Below the pieces are notes generated by a model that searched no databases, was not told the origin of the DNA, and saw nothing but the letters and a program-made list of their open reading frames with translations. Shown in pieces: positions 1 through 10,339 of a stretch of 64,000 nucleotides of DNA. A program made the translations under genes and the position numbers. The DNA is taken from contig NC_092875.1 of the NCBI RefSeq assembly GCF_028372415.1, forward strand, positions 52,452,771 through 52,516,770. The letters are read 5' to 3'. How positions within the stretch are numbered: the first letter of the stretch is position 1; the number at the start of each line of letters is the position of its first letter. Origin of the DNA: Notamacropus eugenii. Taxonomy: Eukaryota; Chordata; Mammalia; Diprotodontia; Macropodidae.

Positions 1-115
1 CCTGGACAACCTCACTTAACATCTTTGCTCCTCATTTTCCTCTTCTGCAAAATGGGTGATAATAATGACTAGAGTTGTTAGCCCAGTACTCTTAAAAAAA
101 GCCCTGTTATATTCA
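1..115 (+). repeat. MIR/CORE-SINE fragment
   Basis: The stretch reads like the middle of a tRNA-derived CORE-SINE: a cacttaac block, then a cctc..ttctgcaaaatggg block that is typical of MIR-family elements. The 5' part lies outside the window. Assignment is by pattern memory. Confidence 0.55.
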
Positions 116-244
116 CTGTTATCTATGGTCTGAATTTATCTCCTGTGGCTTCTTGATCCTGATTTTCTTCCAAGGTTTCTTTGGGCAGCCTAGGGCCTTG
201 GGGCCACTCTCGGAGGGTCAGATTAATAGGTGGGACAAAAAGAG

Positions 245-345
245 AGGGAAGGACACAAGCATTTATTAAGCACCTACTATATACTAGGCCTTGTGCTAAG
301 TGTTTTACGAATTTATCGGTTGATTTCAAGTTAGTCAGGTTCTTT
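245..345 (-). repeat. MIR/L2 3' tail
   Basis: Contains the reverse-oriented tail shared by L2 and its SINEs (catttattaagcacctac, then cttgtgctaagtg). Confidence 0.6.
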
Positions 346-429
346 CACACCAAATCTTGACAAGCTAACTTGGGCAGGAGCCTCCTGTGAGCCTTTTGTG
401 AGACACAAAACCTCTAGGAACATTCTGTA

Positions 430-780
430 GTATCTAATACCAGTAATAATAGTTGGTGTTTAAGGTAGGCAAAGTGCTTTACAAATCTCAGCTGATCTTC
501 ACAGCAATCTTGGGAAGCAGATATTATTATTACCCTCATTTTATACATGAGGAAACTGAGGTATCAAGAAGTTATAATAACTTGCCCAGGATCCCATAAG
601 CTAGTGTCTGAGGCCACATTTGAAGTCAGGTTTTCCTGAATGCAGGTGCATTGCTCTATCCAATTCATCATGTATCTGCCTCAATTAAGAATCAACACTT
701 TATTTATTAAGTGCCTACCATGTGCCTGGCACTGTGCAGTTCCTTCTCTCTTAACTAGTCTTCACCTTTTCCTGGGGAGC
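430..780 (-). repeat. MIR/MON1-type SINE plus adjoining L2-type tail
   Basis: Positions 430-690 read as a minus-strand CORE-SINE: aagtgctttacaaat, then cattttatacatgaggaaac, then the tRNA-like end near 660-690. Positions 690-780 add another reverse L2-type tail (tttattaagtgcctacc). They may be two adjacent insertions. Confidence 0.65.
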
Positions 781-957
781 AGATGTTTTACCTGGTTCTC
801 CCTGAAGGAATAATTAGAGATTGGGGAGGTGTGTCTTGGGATATGCTGAGCTAACCAAAAATAACTCCTGTCAGAGGATAACTGAGGCTCCGTTGGTGCA
901 TACTTAGCAACGTTACCAGCCCTAGGGACCTTCCTTAGGTGTATGGGCAAAATAGGA

Positions 958-958
<1 letters not shown>

Positions 959-998
<40 letters not shown>

Positions 999-1160
999 GG
1001 AGAGAGAGAGAGAAAGAGAGAGACCAAGAGACAGAGACAGAGAGAAAAGAGATACACACAGAGAGACACAGCAATAGTGAGAGACATAGAGAGAGACACA
1101 GAGAGACATAGAGACAGAGAGAGACAGAGACAGAGAGAGATAGACACACACTGAGAGAAA
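959..1160. repeat. (AC)n / (GA)n compound microsatellite
   Basis: About 19 AC units at 959-996 are followed by some 160 bp of GA-rich imperfect repeats. Open frames across it encode only low-complexity Ser/Leu/Cys or Arg/Glu tracts and are not genes. Confidence 0.95.
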
Positions 1161-1226
1161 GATGACTGACTGGCCTGCCACAAGATGAGAGTAGAGAGGA
1201 GACTAAGAGTTAGACTTCTGTCTGAA

Positions 1227-1592
1227 GTCAAGTCAAGAAGCATTCATTAAGTACCTTTTATGTGCCAGGCACTGCACTAAGAATTAGGGATACAAAGAAA
1301 GACAAAAGACAGCCCAGCTCTCAAGGAGCTCCCAGTCTAATGCCAGCAAACAATTATTCACGGATGAGATATAGACAGGACCAGTTGGAGATCATTTCAG
1401 AGGGAAGACACCAGAATTAACGGGGATTGGGAAAGGTTTCTTGCGGAAGGTGGGAGTTTCGCTGAGACTTAAAGGAGGACAGGGAAGCCAGGAGGTAGCA
1501 TTGAGAGAAGGAATTCCAGGGAAGGGGCACCAGGTAAAAATGCCTGGGGATGGAAGATGGAATGTCTTATTGGAGGCAACAATGGATAAATA
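1227..1592 (-). mobile_element. L2 LINE, 3' part (left half)
   Basis: Begins with the reverse L2 tail (cattcattaagtacctttt, gccaggcactgcac) and runs into the L2 blocks aggagctcccagtctaat and gagacttaaaggag. It is interrupted by a processed pseudogene and resumes near 2432. Confidence 0.75.
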
Positions 1593-2416
1593 CTTCTCAG
1601 TCTCACCAGATGTGGATAACATCCAAGAATTTTCAGAGGAAGACATGTCATTTTAGAGAGGAGTCTTCAAGAGACAAAGGCTACTTCACGTCACTAGGTT
1701 CTCTGCCAAGCAGAGCAGCCTCAGGCATATAAGCATGCATTGGAAAATATCAGAGGTGCCAAGAACATCGGAAAACTCTTGTACCAGCTCTGTGAAGCAA
1801 TTGAATTGACTTATCAAAGCAAGCAAGGTTCTGAGGATCGGCAGAATTACCATAAGGCCCTACTTGAGATGTGAATCAAGAGTAGTAAGAACCAGTTTGA
1901 AAACATGGATGGTGATACACAGCTCCTGGAAATCCGGACTCTGAGCATGGCCTGTAGCATTGCCCTGAAATTACAATCGGCCTTCATGGACCTCATGCCT
2001 AAAGTCCAAGGTCTCCCAAGCAGCCTTCAAGACAAGCTCCAACAGGCTTGTTATGATATCCAGGAACTTCATACCACCTTTTCCCTAAGTATTGGGTTTG
2101 AAGATCTAGAAAAGCATCATCTAACTCGGAGCCAGTTTAAGTTGACCCAAGCCCAGGGAAATATAGAAGAATTGTTTTGTTCTTAGAAGGTAGTATTCCT
2201 TCTGGTTGGATTGTAAGACCACTTTTTCCCCTTCAATATCCCCTCACAGGCAATGGCACTCCCTAAAAAAAGAATTCTTAAATTGTGTTATGGAATCAGG
2301 TTGATAATTTCAGATTCCTGGCAAGCAGTCTTGTGCTAGTTCATAGTTAATAACTGTACTCTGTATGTATTTCAGATTATGCAGATAAAGTTGCATTTAA
2401 AATAAAAAAAAGAGGA
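1591..2416 (+). pseudogene. PLIN3: perilipin-3-like processed pseudogene
   Basis: Conceptual translation resembles the C-terminal half of perilipin 3 (TIP47), a protein that coats lipid droplets. Recognisable blocks in order are GYFTSLGSL, then the helix block GKLLYQLCEAIELTYQSKQ, then KVQGLPSSLQDKLQQA, then an F-E-D-L block near 2097-2112. The copy has no introns, changes frame near 1730 and has a TGA where the family has Trp (1872-1874). A second stop follows IEELFCS, and weak homology to the family's terminal WLVGPF segment continues in another frame. It ends with an AATAAA-like run into A residues near 2400-2410. It sits inside an L2, as expected for an L1-mobilised mRNA copy that is 5' truncated. 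PLIN2 or PLIN5 are alternatives; PLIN3 fits the GLP..QD..QQA block best. Confidence 0.65.
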
Positions 2417-2431
2417 AGAACAAAAAGATTA

Positions 2432-2960
2432 GCTTCTCTGGGTCCTATAGGATGTTCAAAGAAGACTGGAAAGGAGGGGGTGGGGGGTGGGGGGAAGGTT
2501 TTGAAGGGCTTTAAAAGCTGAACACAGCGTTTTAGATTTGATCCTGAAGGTGACAGGGAGCCAGTGGAGTTTATTGAACAGGCTGAAGAAGGAGTTGTGT
2601 GACATGGTCAGATCTGGGTTTATAGGAAAGGGTAAATTGCGGCAAGAAGACCATGAAATTGAGACCAAGAAGACCAATTTACCAAAGGGTAAATTGAGGC
2701 AGAAGCCATGAAATAATCTCAGCATGAGGTGATTATAGTGTGTGCCAGGTTCATTATAGTTTCCAACCAGAGAAGCTTTTGATGAGTGCTTGGATATGAA
2801 ACGTGAGAGAAAGGGGGGAGGTGAGGATGGCACCTAAATAGCTGAGCCCGGGTGACTGGGAGACTGCTGGTACCCTCAACAGTAGAAAAGAAGTTGGGAA
2901 AAGGGAATGGTTTGGGGTAAAATATGATGAGTTCGGTTTTGGACACATTACCAGAAAGCC
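2432..2960 (-). mobile_element. L2 LINE, continuation after the PLIN3-like insertion
   Basis: Picks up L2 where the left half stopped (agaagactggaaagga), then ttgaagggctttaaaagc, gggagccagtggagttt, and the ttcggttttggacaca block at 2932-2948. A G-rich run lies at 2474-2495. Confidence 0.75.
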
Positions 2961-3394
2961 TCCCTTGTGAGGATGGGCATGCATCACTGACGGAACAGAC
3001 CTTTAAAGGCTCCAATTATCCCCTCCACTTCCGCAGGACTAGTCTCTACAAGAATGGTCTGGGCAAAGGGCAGGAGGGATTGAGCTGGGGAGGGGGCGGT
3101 GCATGCAGGAGGGACTTACCTGCAACACAGAGAGATGTTGGAACAGAGAGAGGCTTCCCGAGGCTCACCTGCTTCTGCTGCTGCAGAGCTTTTGTGTGTC
3201 TGACACCAAGTCTTTTGATTGCAACTTAACCTCCCCTTTCTTTAAGCAGCAGCTTTAAGCTAATAAATCACCAAAGGGATGCTTCCCGCCCAGAGGCGGG
3301 GTTCAGAGAAGGAGGTTAGGGTGGGGCTTGGGCTTGGGATAGGAGGAAGGAGGTGGAGGTCCATGTGGAACCCACTGGGATGGGAACCGATCAG
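2961..3394. other. no gene or clear repeat seen
   Basis: Moderately GC-rich stretch with no convincing coding pattern. A 101-codon open frame (2924-3229) shows no recognisable domain. Confidence 0.5.
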
Positions 3395-3720
3395 TCCTTC
3401 AATAAGTATTTATTAAGAGCCTTCTATGTGCCAACCAACTGTGCCATGCCCTGGGCGCACAAAGAAAGGTAAAATAGTCCCTGCCCTCAAGGAGATCTCA
3501 GTCTAATGTGGGTGGGTGGGGACATATACATCACTATATGCAAAGAAAGTATGGACAGAATAAACTATAGATAATTACCAGAGTGAGGGGAAATGGCTGG
3601 GATCTCCTGGAGGGGTCTGTGGACTCTGGAACTATAGGGTCTGGGAAGAGGATGGCAGACAAGGGCATGGACCAGTGGGGCAGGAGGCAGGGCTGGGATT
3701 GATTTAGAGGTGAGGCTTAC
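3395..3720 (-). mobile_element. L2 LINE 3' fragment
   Basis: Reverse L2 tail (aataagtatttattaagagc) followed by ctgccctcaaggagatctc and L2-like purine-rich sequence. Confidence 0.65.
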
Positions 3721-4610
3721 AAGGTACAGGAAAATATTTGATAATGGTCATAGTTTGTCATCAAAAGTTAGTTTGACTTCAAAAAATTTTTTTTGCCATG
3801 GTTTGCATTAAATTTGATTTTGATTTCTGCATATGCAAAAGATGCCCTTTGAATGTCACAGCTTCCATTACTAATAGGAAGCATGAATACATCCCATGGT
3901 CTATCCTTCAGGTCTAGTCCTCTGTAACTAACTGTGGTATCTAGTAAAGTACTACCCAGTAGGGTCTCAATAAATGTGTACTCTGTCTTTCAAAAAGATG
4001 ATCACATTTTATTCTTATAGACTGGAAATACAAAATAAAAGTTGCTATTTTAAGTACTTCCTTCACTCCCAATCAGAGTAGTAATAATAAGGCCATTATG
4101 GCTCTTTCAAGATAGTGAAAGACCACCTATATTTATGAAATCAGTTTTCACTTTAAGGCAAATTAGTTTTTGGTAATCTCTAGAATTTTAGTAAATCCTT
4201 AATGAATTTGGCAGGTGAAAAATCTTAAAAACCACAACAGCTTAGAGATCACATGAGCTGAGTATAGTTTGCGTGTTCATAAGGAGTGGGCTTATTGGCT
4301 AGTCCACCATTACATTTAAATAGTAATTTTGAAATGATTGTTGATCCATAGAGGGCGATTTGCTTTTTGGCTGCCCACCTATGAGTCAATACAAAGAGAA
4401 AAATTTAATTCACATTACGGTGATAGAAGAAATGCCTTCCTGGTTATGGTAGTTTTGAATTTCTGCAGCTACTTCTTGTTTTTTTTCATTCAGCTGAACT
4501 ACGCATTGCCTAAATGACAAGTTTAATTTTGTGAATCAATATTTTAAAGATGAACGAGTGCTTTGGATCTATAGATTGACCTTTTCAATCCTCCCCAAAA
4601 CTAAACTCTA
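3721..4610. other. AT-rich sequence without recognised repeat
   Basis: One of the longer stretches with no repeat that I can name. No open frame shows a familiar domain. It is a candidate for single-copy DNA, possibly with conserved non-coding parts, but conservation cannot be judged from one sequence. Confidence 0.4.
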
Positions 4611-4614
4611 TTTA

Positions 4615-4830
4615 TATTTGCTGTTTAGTCGTGCCCAACTCTTTGTGACTCCATCTGGGGTTTTCTTGTTGAAGGTACTGGAGTGGTTTGACATTTCCTT
4701 CTCCAGCTCATTTTACAGATGAGAAAACTGAGGCAAACAGTTTTATTAAGTGACTTGACCAGGGTCACACAGCTAGTAAGTGTCTGAGGAGGTATTTGAA
4801 CTCAGCTCCAGGGCTGTGGCCTATCCATTG
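4615..4830 (-). repeat. Mar1-type SINE with BovB-like tail
   Basis: Reading the minus strand gives a tRNA-related head, a CORE-like middle (tcagttttctcatctgtaaa) and an end matching the BovB LINE 3' end (gtcacaaagagt, near 4630-4650). The shared tail suggests it is moved by the BovB machinery. Confidence 0.75.
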
Positions 4831-4839
4831 CAGGATAGA

Positions 4840-4841
<2 letters not shown>

Positions 4842-4888
<47 letters not shown>

Positions 4889-4972
4889 GTCCCTCTCTGT
4901 GTGTCTCTGTTTCTCTCTGTGTCTCTCTGTCCCTGTCTCTGTCTCTTTCTCTCTCTCTGTCTGTCTGTCTTA
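4842..4972. repeat. (CT)n-rich microsatellite
   Basis: Long imperfect CT/TCTG repeat. The overlapping Ser/Leu-rich and Arg/Glu-rich open frames are by-products of it. Confidence 0.95.
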
Positions 4973-5089
4973 TATCTTATACACACATATATATTTGACT
5001 CTAGTCACAACATTTACTTTAGCACTTTCTTCAGCAGCCTCATGTACAGATCAGTGGATTGATTCCCTTTTTCTTTTTCTGGATGGACC

Positions 5090-5309
5090 ATATTGTGGAT
5101 TCATTAACATTAAACTCATGGCCAACAGCACTATCATTCAGGCCTGAATGAAGCTTATCTAACACATGTGGTTTTACCCTAAGGCACATCACAGCCTTCT
5201 TGTGCTTAGGGACACTAGCTAGCACTTCAGCACTACACTTGGGGCCATTTTGAACAGCCAAATCACCCATGAAATGCACAAAAACGAAAAGTGGCTCTAC
5301 ATAGACCAT
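5090..5309 (-). pseudogene. Tigger/CENP-B-like DNA-transposon remnant (HTH domain)
   Basis: The minus-strand frame contains KHKKAVMCLR..PHVLDKLHSG and then EFNVNESTIW. This resembles the N-terminal helix-turn-helix of Tigger (pogo superfamily) transposases, related to the CENP-B DNA-binding domain. Only about 75 residues match; no DDE catalytic domain is seen. It abuts the left arm of a near-perfect inverted repeat. Confidence 0.5.
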
Positions 5310-5326
5310 GAAGAGGATACTTGGAT

Positions 5327-5548
5327 ATTAGGAGTTAAGATTAGCAAAGTTTCCAAGGCTATAGAGCTTGTGCTGTTCTGGGCCTCATTCTCTGTTGGGA
5401 AAGAACTTATCTGCACAGGCAATCTGCCCCTCTATTTTAGTCCTAACTTCTGCAGGAAAAGAAACATCTTTTAACGGAAAGCCTGAGGATTCATCATTGA
5501 TGATTATTTGACACCAAGGCAAGTGGTCTGGGAGTACCTGGTGAAGAC
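5327..5548 (+). repeat. inverted repeat, left arm (222 bp)
   Basis: The reverse complement of 6267-6488 matches this arm at all but about 3 of 222 positions. The differences are one in the run after cttctgcagg, one in tttaac(g/c)gaaa and one in gat(t/c)attt. Each arm has an open frame of about 50 codons (KISKVSKAIELVLFW...) with no recognised function. Confidence 0.95.
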
Positions 5549-5647
5549 ATTCAAATCAAAACAAGGTAGATGTCCCCTTACTCTGCCTCAGCTGAGAATT
5601 TGTGCATAGGGTGACTCAAATTTTTCACTGCTCTGCCCTTGTCTGCA

Positions 5648-5654
5648 AACACAC

Positions 5655-5691
<37 letters not shown>

Positions 5692-5780
5692 CACACGTAG
5701 GTACAGGTCTATGTATATACGTGTGTATATGTATATGTATATATATATATATATGTATGTATGTATATGGTTACCTCAAG
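5648..5780. repeat. (CA)n / (TATG)n microsatellite inside the inverted-repeat spacer
   Basis: A CA run with occasional GC, followed by alternating TATATG repeats. Confidence 0.9.
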
Positions 5781-6266
5781 GACCTTTTGAATGTAATGGT
5801 GAGAAGGTAGTCCTTCTTTGGGAATGAAGCCTTTTGTGAACTATGAGAATAGCTTAGAGTGCTCAAGTTAGCCCAGAGAGTGGGTGTCCAAAGGCATTTT
5901 GTGAGAGGTGTGGGATGATGCAGTGTGTCTTGGTTAGCTACATTCCTATTACATAAGTATCATTAATGTGAGTGATATTAAATACTTTTTGCTTGGCGAT
6001 CCTTGATGACTATCAAGTCCAATTAACCCCTTAATTGCTCATACTTATTGTTTGATTAAACATGTGACCAAGGGGGAAGGGGTTATGCATTTGGGATTTT
6101 ACTGAATCTTTGGACAATAACTGAACAAACATTTAATACCTTTGTATATGGTAAAAATTAAAGAAAATTAATTTCTAAAGATATTAAAGTTAAAGACTTT
6201 CTCAGGCCTAAAATTTCCATTCTAGACTCTCAAAGAGTGAGACTTCCAGAAAGCTTGCTGGAAAAG

Positions 6267-6488
6267 TCTTCACCAGGTACTCCCAGACCACTTGCCTTGG
6301 TGTCAAATGATCATCAATGATGAATCCTCAGGCTTTCGGTTAAAAGATGTTTCTTTCCCTGCAGAAGTTAGGACTAAAATAGAGGGGCAGATTGCCTGTG
6401 CAGATAAGTTCTTTCCCAACAGAGAATGAGGCCCAGAACAGCACAAGCTCTATAGCCTTGGAAACTTTGCTAATCTTAACTCCTAATA
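6267..6488 (-). repeat. inverted repeat, right arm (222 bp)
   Basis: Mirror arm of 5327-5548, separated from it by about 718 bp. Identity ends abruptly on both sides (attcaaatc versus ttttccagc on the inner side; ttggat versus ctttgt on the outer side). Confidence 0.95.
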
Positions 6489-6885
6489 CTTTGTAAAGGT
6501 TAACAACGGCACTGATGGTTGTTTTGGGATGCATTTTCCATGAAAAGTACAGATATCAGGTGGGAGAAAGGGGGCAGGGAGGAGCTGGAAACCAATCTTT
6601 CCAAAAGATTGTGTGAACCCAAACAAGCTCAAAAGATGGATATTTTATAAATGTCATATTGTTTGAAAGCGTTGCTGGTATTGATGAGTGCCTTAATTTA
6701 ATTGCAAACACTGAAACTTTTTGCATAATGATTCATAGTACATACAGTTAATGAAGATAATGAAGCCATCCCACTCCCACCCCCACAAGTGGTGGACTCA
6801 CATTGCACAATGAGAACACATATTTTTAGACATGTCCAATGAAGAAACATGTTTTACTTGACTCTCTGTATTTGTTACAAGGATT
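6489..6885. other. unassigned AT-rich sequence
   Basis: No recognised repeat or coding domain. Confidence 0.4.
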
Positions 6886-6889
6886 TTTT

Positions 6890-7090
6890 AGTTTTAATAA
6901 TTTTTTGTTGACACATTTAGTTTTTAAAACATCACAATATTTTCTCCAGTATCTTTCATCTTCCCCTCTCCTCCCGCATAACAAATAGTTTTTGTTAAGA
7001 CAAAAAGAAAAGGAAAAGGAAAAAATTCACCATAACTGATTGAAGAAGTTTGAAAATAACATGTAACCCACAACACTTGTGGATTTCCTG
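6890..7090 (-). mobile_element. L1 3' UTR fragment
   Basis: Resembles the reverse of the L1 3' UTR seen elsewhere here: a pyrimidine-rich run, then a gttaagacaaaaagaaaa block. Confidence 0.45.
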
Positions 7091-7124
7091 CCTCTGCAGA
7101 GAGAGAGAGATGATAAATAGATGT

Positions 7125-7290
7125 AGATATATTGGATAAATTGGGAGGTGATAAAATTTAAGAGGCCTGGGGAAGCCTTCTTGTCAAAGGTAGGACTTAA
7201 GCTGAAACTTGTAGGTAGACAAGGAAACCAGGAAGCAGAGAAGAGGGAGGAGGACCTTGAAGGTATGAGGAGCAAGCAGTAAAAATTCCT
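7125..7290 (-). mobile_element. L2 LINE fragment
   Basis: Shows the L2 blocks ggaagccttcttgtcaaagg and ttaagctgaaacttgtagg, then ttcctggagat. Confidence 0.55.
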
Positions 7291-7490
7291 GGAGATGATC
7301 CAGGATGAGGCAATTGGGGTTAAGTGATTCATCTTGATGAATGTCTGGTCTCTGGATTCAGATGACTCTGGAGGAGAAGTGAGGCTGGTGACCTGCACAG
7401 CCCTCCATCACTCAAAAACATAGTCAAGTGCAAGTCATGTCATCATTTCTCTGATGGCACAGTCTTCTTCAGCAACGAAGGACGAACACA
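7291..7490 (-). repeat. tRNA/CORE-type SINE, family also present at 26.3 kb
   Basis: The reverse complement (gctgaagaagactgtgccat, then ggagggctgtgcaggtcacc) matches 26320-26480 on the plus strand closely. The two copies define one family within the window. Confidence 0.75.
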
Positions 7491-7561
7491 TCACACACAC
7501 ACACCATCTTCTCACATGACATTCCGTCTCCTGACTCTGGGAACTTTTACTGCTTGTTCTC

Positions 7562-7880
7562 TCTCTCTTGTTGCTGTCCTTCATTTTCAAAGGGGACCAA
7601 AATGACATCACCATGATAAAGTGAAGTTTCAGTGTGTCCAACTATGGCTGATCAGACCAATAGGAGCTTGGAATGCTCTACCACATGTTGGGCACAGATA
7701 GTCCGCGTGAATATTTGGGGTGGTTACTCCAAATTTGCGCATCCTGCATTTACTTTGTGCTGTCTCAATTCTGCTTTGCTCATAGAGCACAGCACCCTTT
7801 CTGATGTGGGCATTCCATGCTGAGCGGTCCTGTGCCAGTGTCTCCCATGTGGCACAGTCAAATCCAAAGTTCCTGAGAGA
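7562..7880 (-). mobile_element. 3' end of the C2H2-finger LINE
   Basis: The minus strand encodes a peptide containing CPTC, then 12 residues, then HSWTH and a stop: a classic C-x2-C-x12-H-x3-H zinc-finger spacing at the very C terminus. It is followed by the family tail (gatgtcattttggtcccctt, then gaaggacagcaac). This is the best-preserved example of the finger in the window. It is 5' truncated. Confidence 0.8.
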
Positions 7881-7920
7881 TCTATCTCATGCCCGAGGCC
7901 ACATTTGAACTCATAAAGAT
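7880..7920 (-). repeat. SINE fragment (left half), split by a mini-L1
   Basis: gaggccacatttgaactca is the reverse tRNA-like half of a SINE. The matching remainder (gaatctttctgactcc..acctagctgccc) lies at about 8514-8560. Confidence 0.55.
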
Positions 7921-8513
7921 GTATTTACTTTTCAAAAATTATTTAGTATTTTATTTTCTCCCAGTTACACATAAAAACAATTTTTAACATTTGTTTTTAA
8001 AACTTTGAGTTGCGAATTCTCTCCCTTCTTTCCTTTCCCTAGTCACCCATTGAGAAGGCAAGCAATTCCATCTGGTTTATAGATGTGTAGTCATGCAAAA
8101 CATACTCCTAATAGTCATGTTGTAAAAGAAAACACAGATAAGACAAAAAACACCTCAGGAAAAATAAAATATACTTTAATCTGTATTCAGATATTAATAG
8201 TTGTTTCTTTGGGGATGGAAACCACCATGGCTGTGAGTGGTTCCATCACTCCAGGCCTGCCCTGGCTTTGCTGGGACTCAGTCTGTGCTGGCCTGGCCTG
8301 TGTTGGACTGCACTCTGCTCTCACCCTTGTGCAACAGACCTTTCTTGGCCATCTTCCAAGCTGTCTTGGAAATTTGTTTGACTTCACCTTTTTGTGGGTT
8401 CTGCTGCTCTAGAATTTGTTTAGTGTCATTTTTGAAAGGTATTTGACAGGGTTTGGGGGAGAGCTCAGGCTAATTCCCTGCCTTTACTCCACCATCTTGG
8501 CTCTGCCTCTCCA
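7921..8513 (-). mobile_element. mini-L1: 3' UTR joined directly to 5' UTR
   Basis: Reading the minus strand, it starts at 8513 with an L1-type 5' end (gcagagccaagatggtgg) and continues through about 290 bp of 5' UTR. Near 8205-8222 it changes straight into L1 3' UTR (tgaatacagattaaagtat, then ttttgcatgactacacatc). Both ORFs are absent. The 5'-UTR part matches 16950-17172 well, so it belongs to the same L1/HAL1 lineage. It splits a SINE. Confidence 0.75.
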
Positions 8514-8574
8514 GGTGAATCTTTCTGACTCCAAACCCAATGTTCTTACCTAGCTGCCCAACATGTATGTATAT

Positions 8575-8740
8575 ATGTAAATAATTATCTCCATGTTGTC
8601 ACCTCCATTAGACTGTTGGCTCCTTGAGAGCAGGGATTGTCTTTTGTTTTTTTTTTTTTTGGGTACCCTCAGCCTTAGTATAGTGCCTGGCACGTAGTAA
8701 ATGCTTAATGCACGTTTGTTTACTTGACTTGATTGCATTT
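8575..8740 (+). mobile_element. L2 3' tail
   Basis: ttggctccttgagagcaggg, a T run, then tagtgcctggcacgtagtaa and atgcttaatg: the terminal part of L2 in forward orientation. Confidence 0.8.
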
Positions 8741-9100
8741 AAGAATGAGAAGGGGCTAAAGAAATCTTATGTAAAACCTTACAGAGTTGGCAGAACCAGT
8801 GTTCTCAGAATTGTTAAAATTAATTATCTGAAATAAAAAGAAACTGAAGTACAAAGTTACCCAGCATTTATGATTTAATCTGCAAAGTTAGAATTTTCAC
8901 ATCAAACCAGACATCTTATTCTTCAAATGTCAGACGCAAGGAGTGATTTACAGAGCTACTTTTTGTAACAGAAGAGAGGAATAAAAAATGACCAAAACTT
9001 GTTTTAAGCATAATTCAATTGCACAAGGCTGGTCATATGACAAGTTTGCTTCTCCTGGGCTTTCTTTGCCCAAATTCATACTCTTGGCGATGACTTGCCA

Positions 9101-9935
9101 TTCATATGTGGAACCATCAGTTACAATAAATGGAGAAGTTTTGGATAAGTTCACTTACCTTGGTAGAGTATTTTCCAGGGATGTACACATTGACAACGAG
9201 GTTGATGCACGCATTGCCAGAGCTAGCTCAGTGTGTGAGAGGCTCTGAAGAAAAGTTTGGGAGAGAAGAGGTATTAGACTGACTACCAAACTGAAGGTCT
9301 ACAGAGCCACTGTGCTGACTTCATTGTTATATGCTTGTGAAACATGAACAGTCTACCAGCGCCATGCCAGGAAACTGAATTGCTTCCATTTGAACTGTCT
9401 TAGGAAGATTCTGAGGATCATTTGGCAGGATAAGTTACCAGACACTGAAGTCCTTGCTTGAGCTGAACTGCTAAGTATTCAAACTATGCTTCAGAGAGTG
9501 CAACTCCAATGGGCTGGCTACGTTGTTCAAATGCAAAATGTACACTTGCCAAAAAGACTATTTTATGAAGAACTTGCATGGGGCAGGAGATCACATAGTG
9601 GCCAGAAGAAATGATACAAGGACACTCTCAAGGTCTCTCTCAAGAACTTTGGATTTGACTGTGCAACATGAGAGACACTGGCACAGGACTGCTCAGCATG
9701 GCATGCTGTGCTCTTTGAGCAAAGCAGAATTGAGACAGCACAAAGTAGAGGCAGGGTGTGCAAATTTCATATGGACTATCTGTGCCCAACCTGTGGTAGA
9801 GCATTCCAAGCTCATATTGATCTGATCAGCCAGTCAGACACACTGAAATTTCACTTTATCGTGGTGATGTCATTTTGGTCCTCTTTGAAGACGAAAGACA
9901 AAACCAACCAACCAGAGAGAGAAGCACCAACATCT
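9101..9935 (+). mobile_element. C2H2-finger LINE, 3' third
   Basis: Decayed coding sequence follows the order seen in the long copy at 17.75 kb: KFTYLGRVFSRDVHIDNEVDARI, then a LLYACET block near 9325-9345, then a LPKRLFYEEL block near 9547-9580. It continues to CPTCGRAFQA near 9785, with the second zinc-binding half altered. It ends with the family tail (gatgtcattttggtcctctt, then aaaccaaccaacc). Frames change several times, so it cannot act. Confidence 0.8.
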
Positions 9936-10194
9936 GGGTTTTCAAAGAGGGCATGTGGAGGTGAGGGGTGGGAGGGAGAGGGGGAAAGGAAGAGGAGGGG
10001 CTACGTAGAGTCTCATCTGGCCAAACAAACACTTCCAATGAGTAAGCCCCAAAACAAAACCTCACCTTAGAGAATATGTACACTTTTTAGAGCCAGAGGG
10101 CATCACAACCCTTGAGAACCAGCATCTTGTTAGAAATTAACAAGAAGTATGGCTTCCTACCAAACAAATCTCCCCAAATCAAGCTTCCCTTAAT
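9936..10194. other. unassigned spacer
   Basis: Contains a purine-rich patch (9955-10010) but no recognised feature. Confidence 0.4.
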
Positions 10195-10310
10195 AGACTG
10201 GTTGGTTGGTTGTTGTCCTTCTTTCTCAAAGAGGACCAAAATGACATCATCATGATAAAATGAAGTTTCCATGTGTACAACTGTGGCTGATGGGTGGGGA
10301 AGATCTTTGA
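10195..10310 (-). mobile_element. tail fragment of the C2H2-finger LINE family
   Basis: ggttggttggttgttgtcc followed by aaagaggaccaaaatgacat is the reverse of the LINE 3' end at 9860-9935. Confidence 0.75.
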
Positions 10311-10339
10311 ATCCCATTAACGTAATTAACATTACCAGA

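Noticed and set aside
762-1243. Open frames of 71-139 codons on both strands
   Set aside because: They run through the AC/GA microsatellite and encode only low-complexity residues.
4346-4357. ccatagagggcg as a CTCF site
   Set aside because: Only the AGRKGGC core fits; several other positions of the motif do not, and chance matches of this quality are common.
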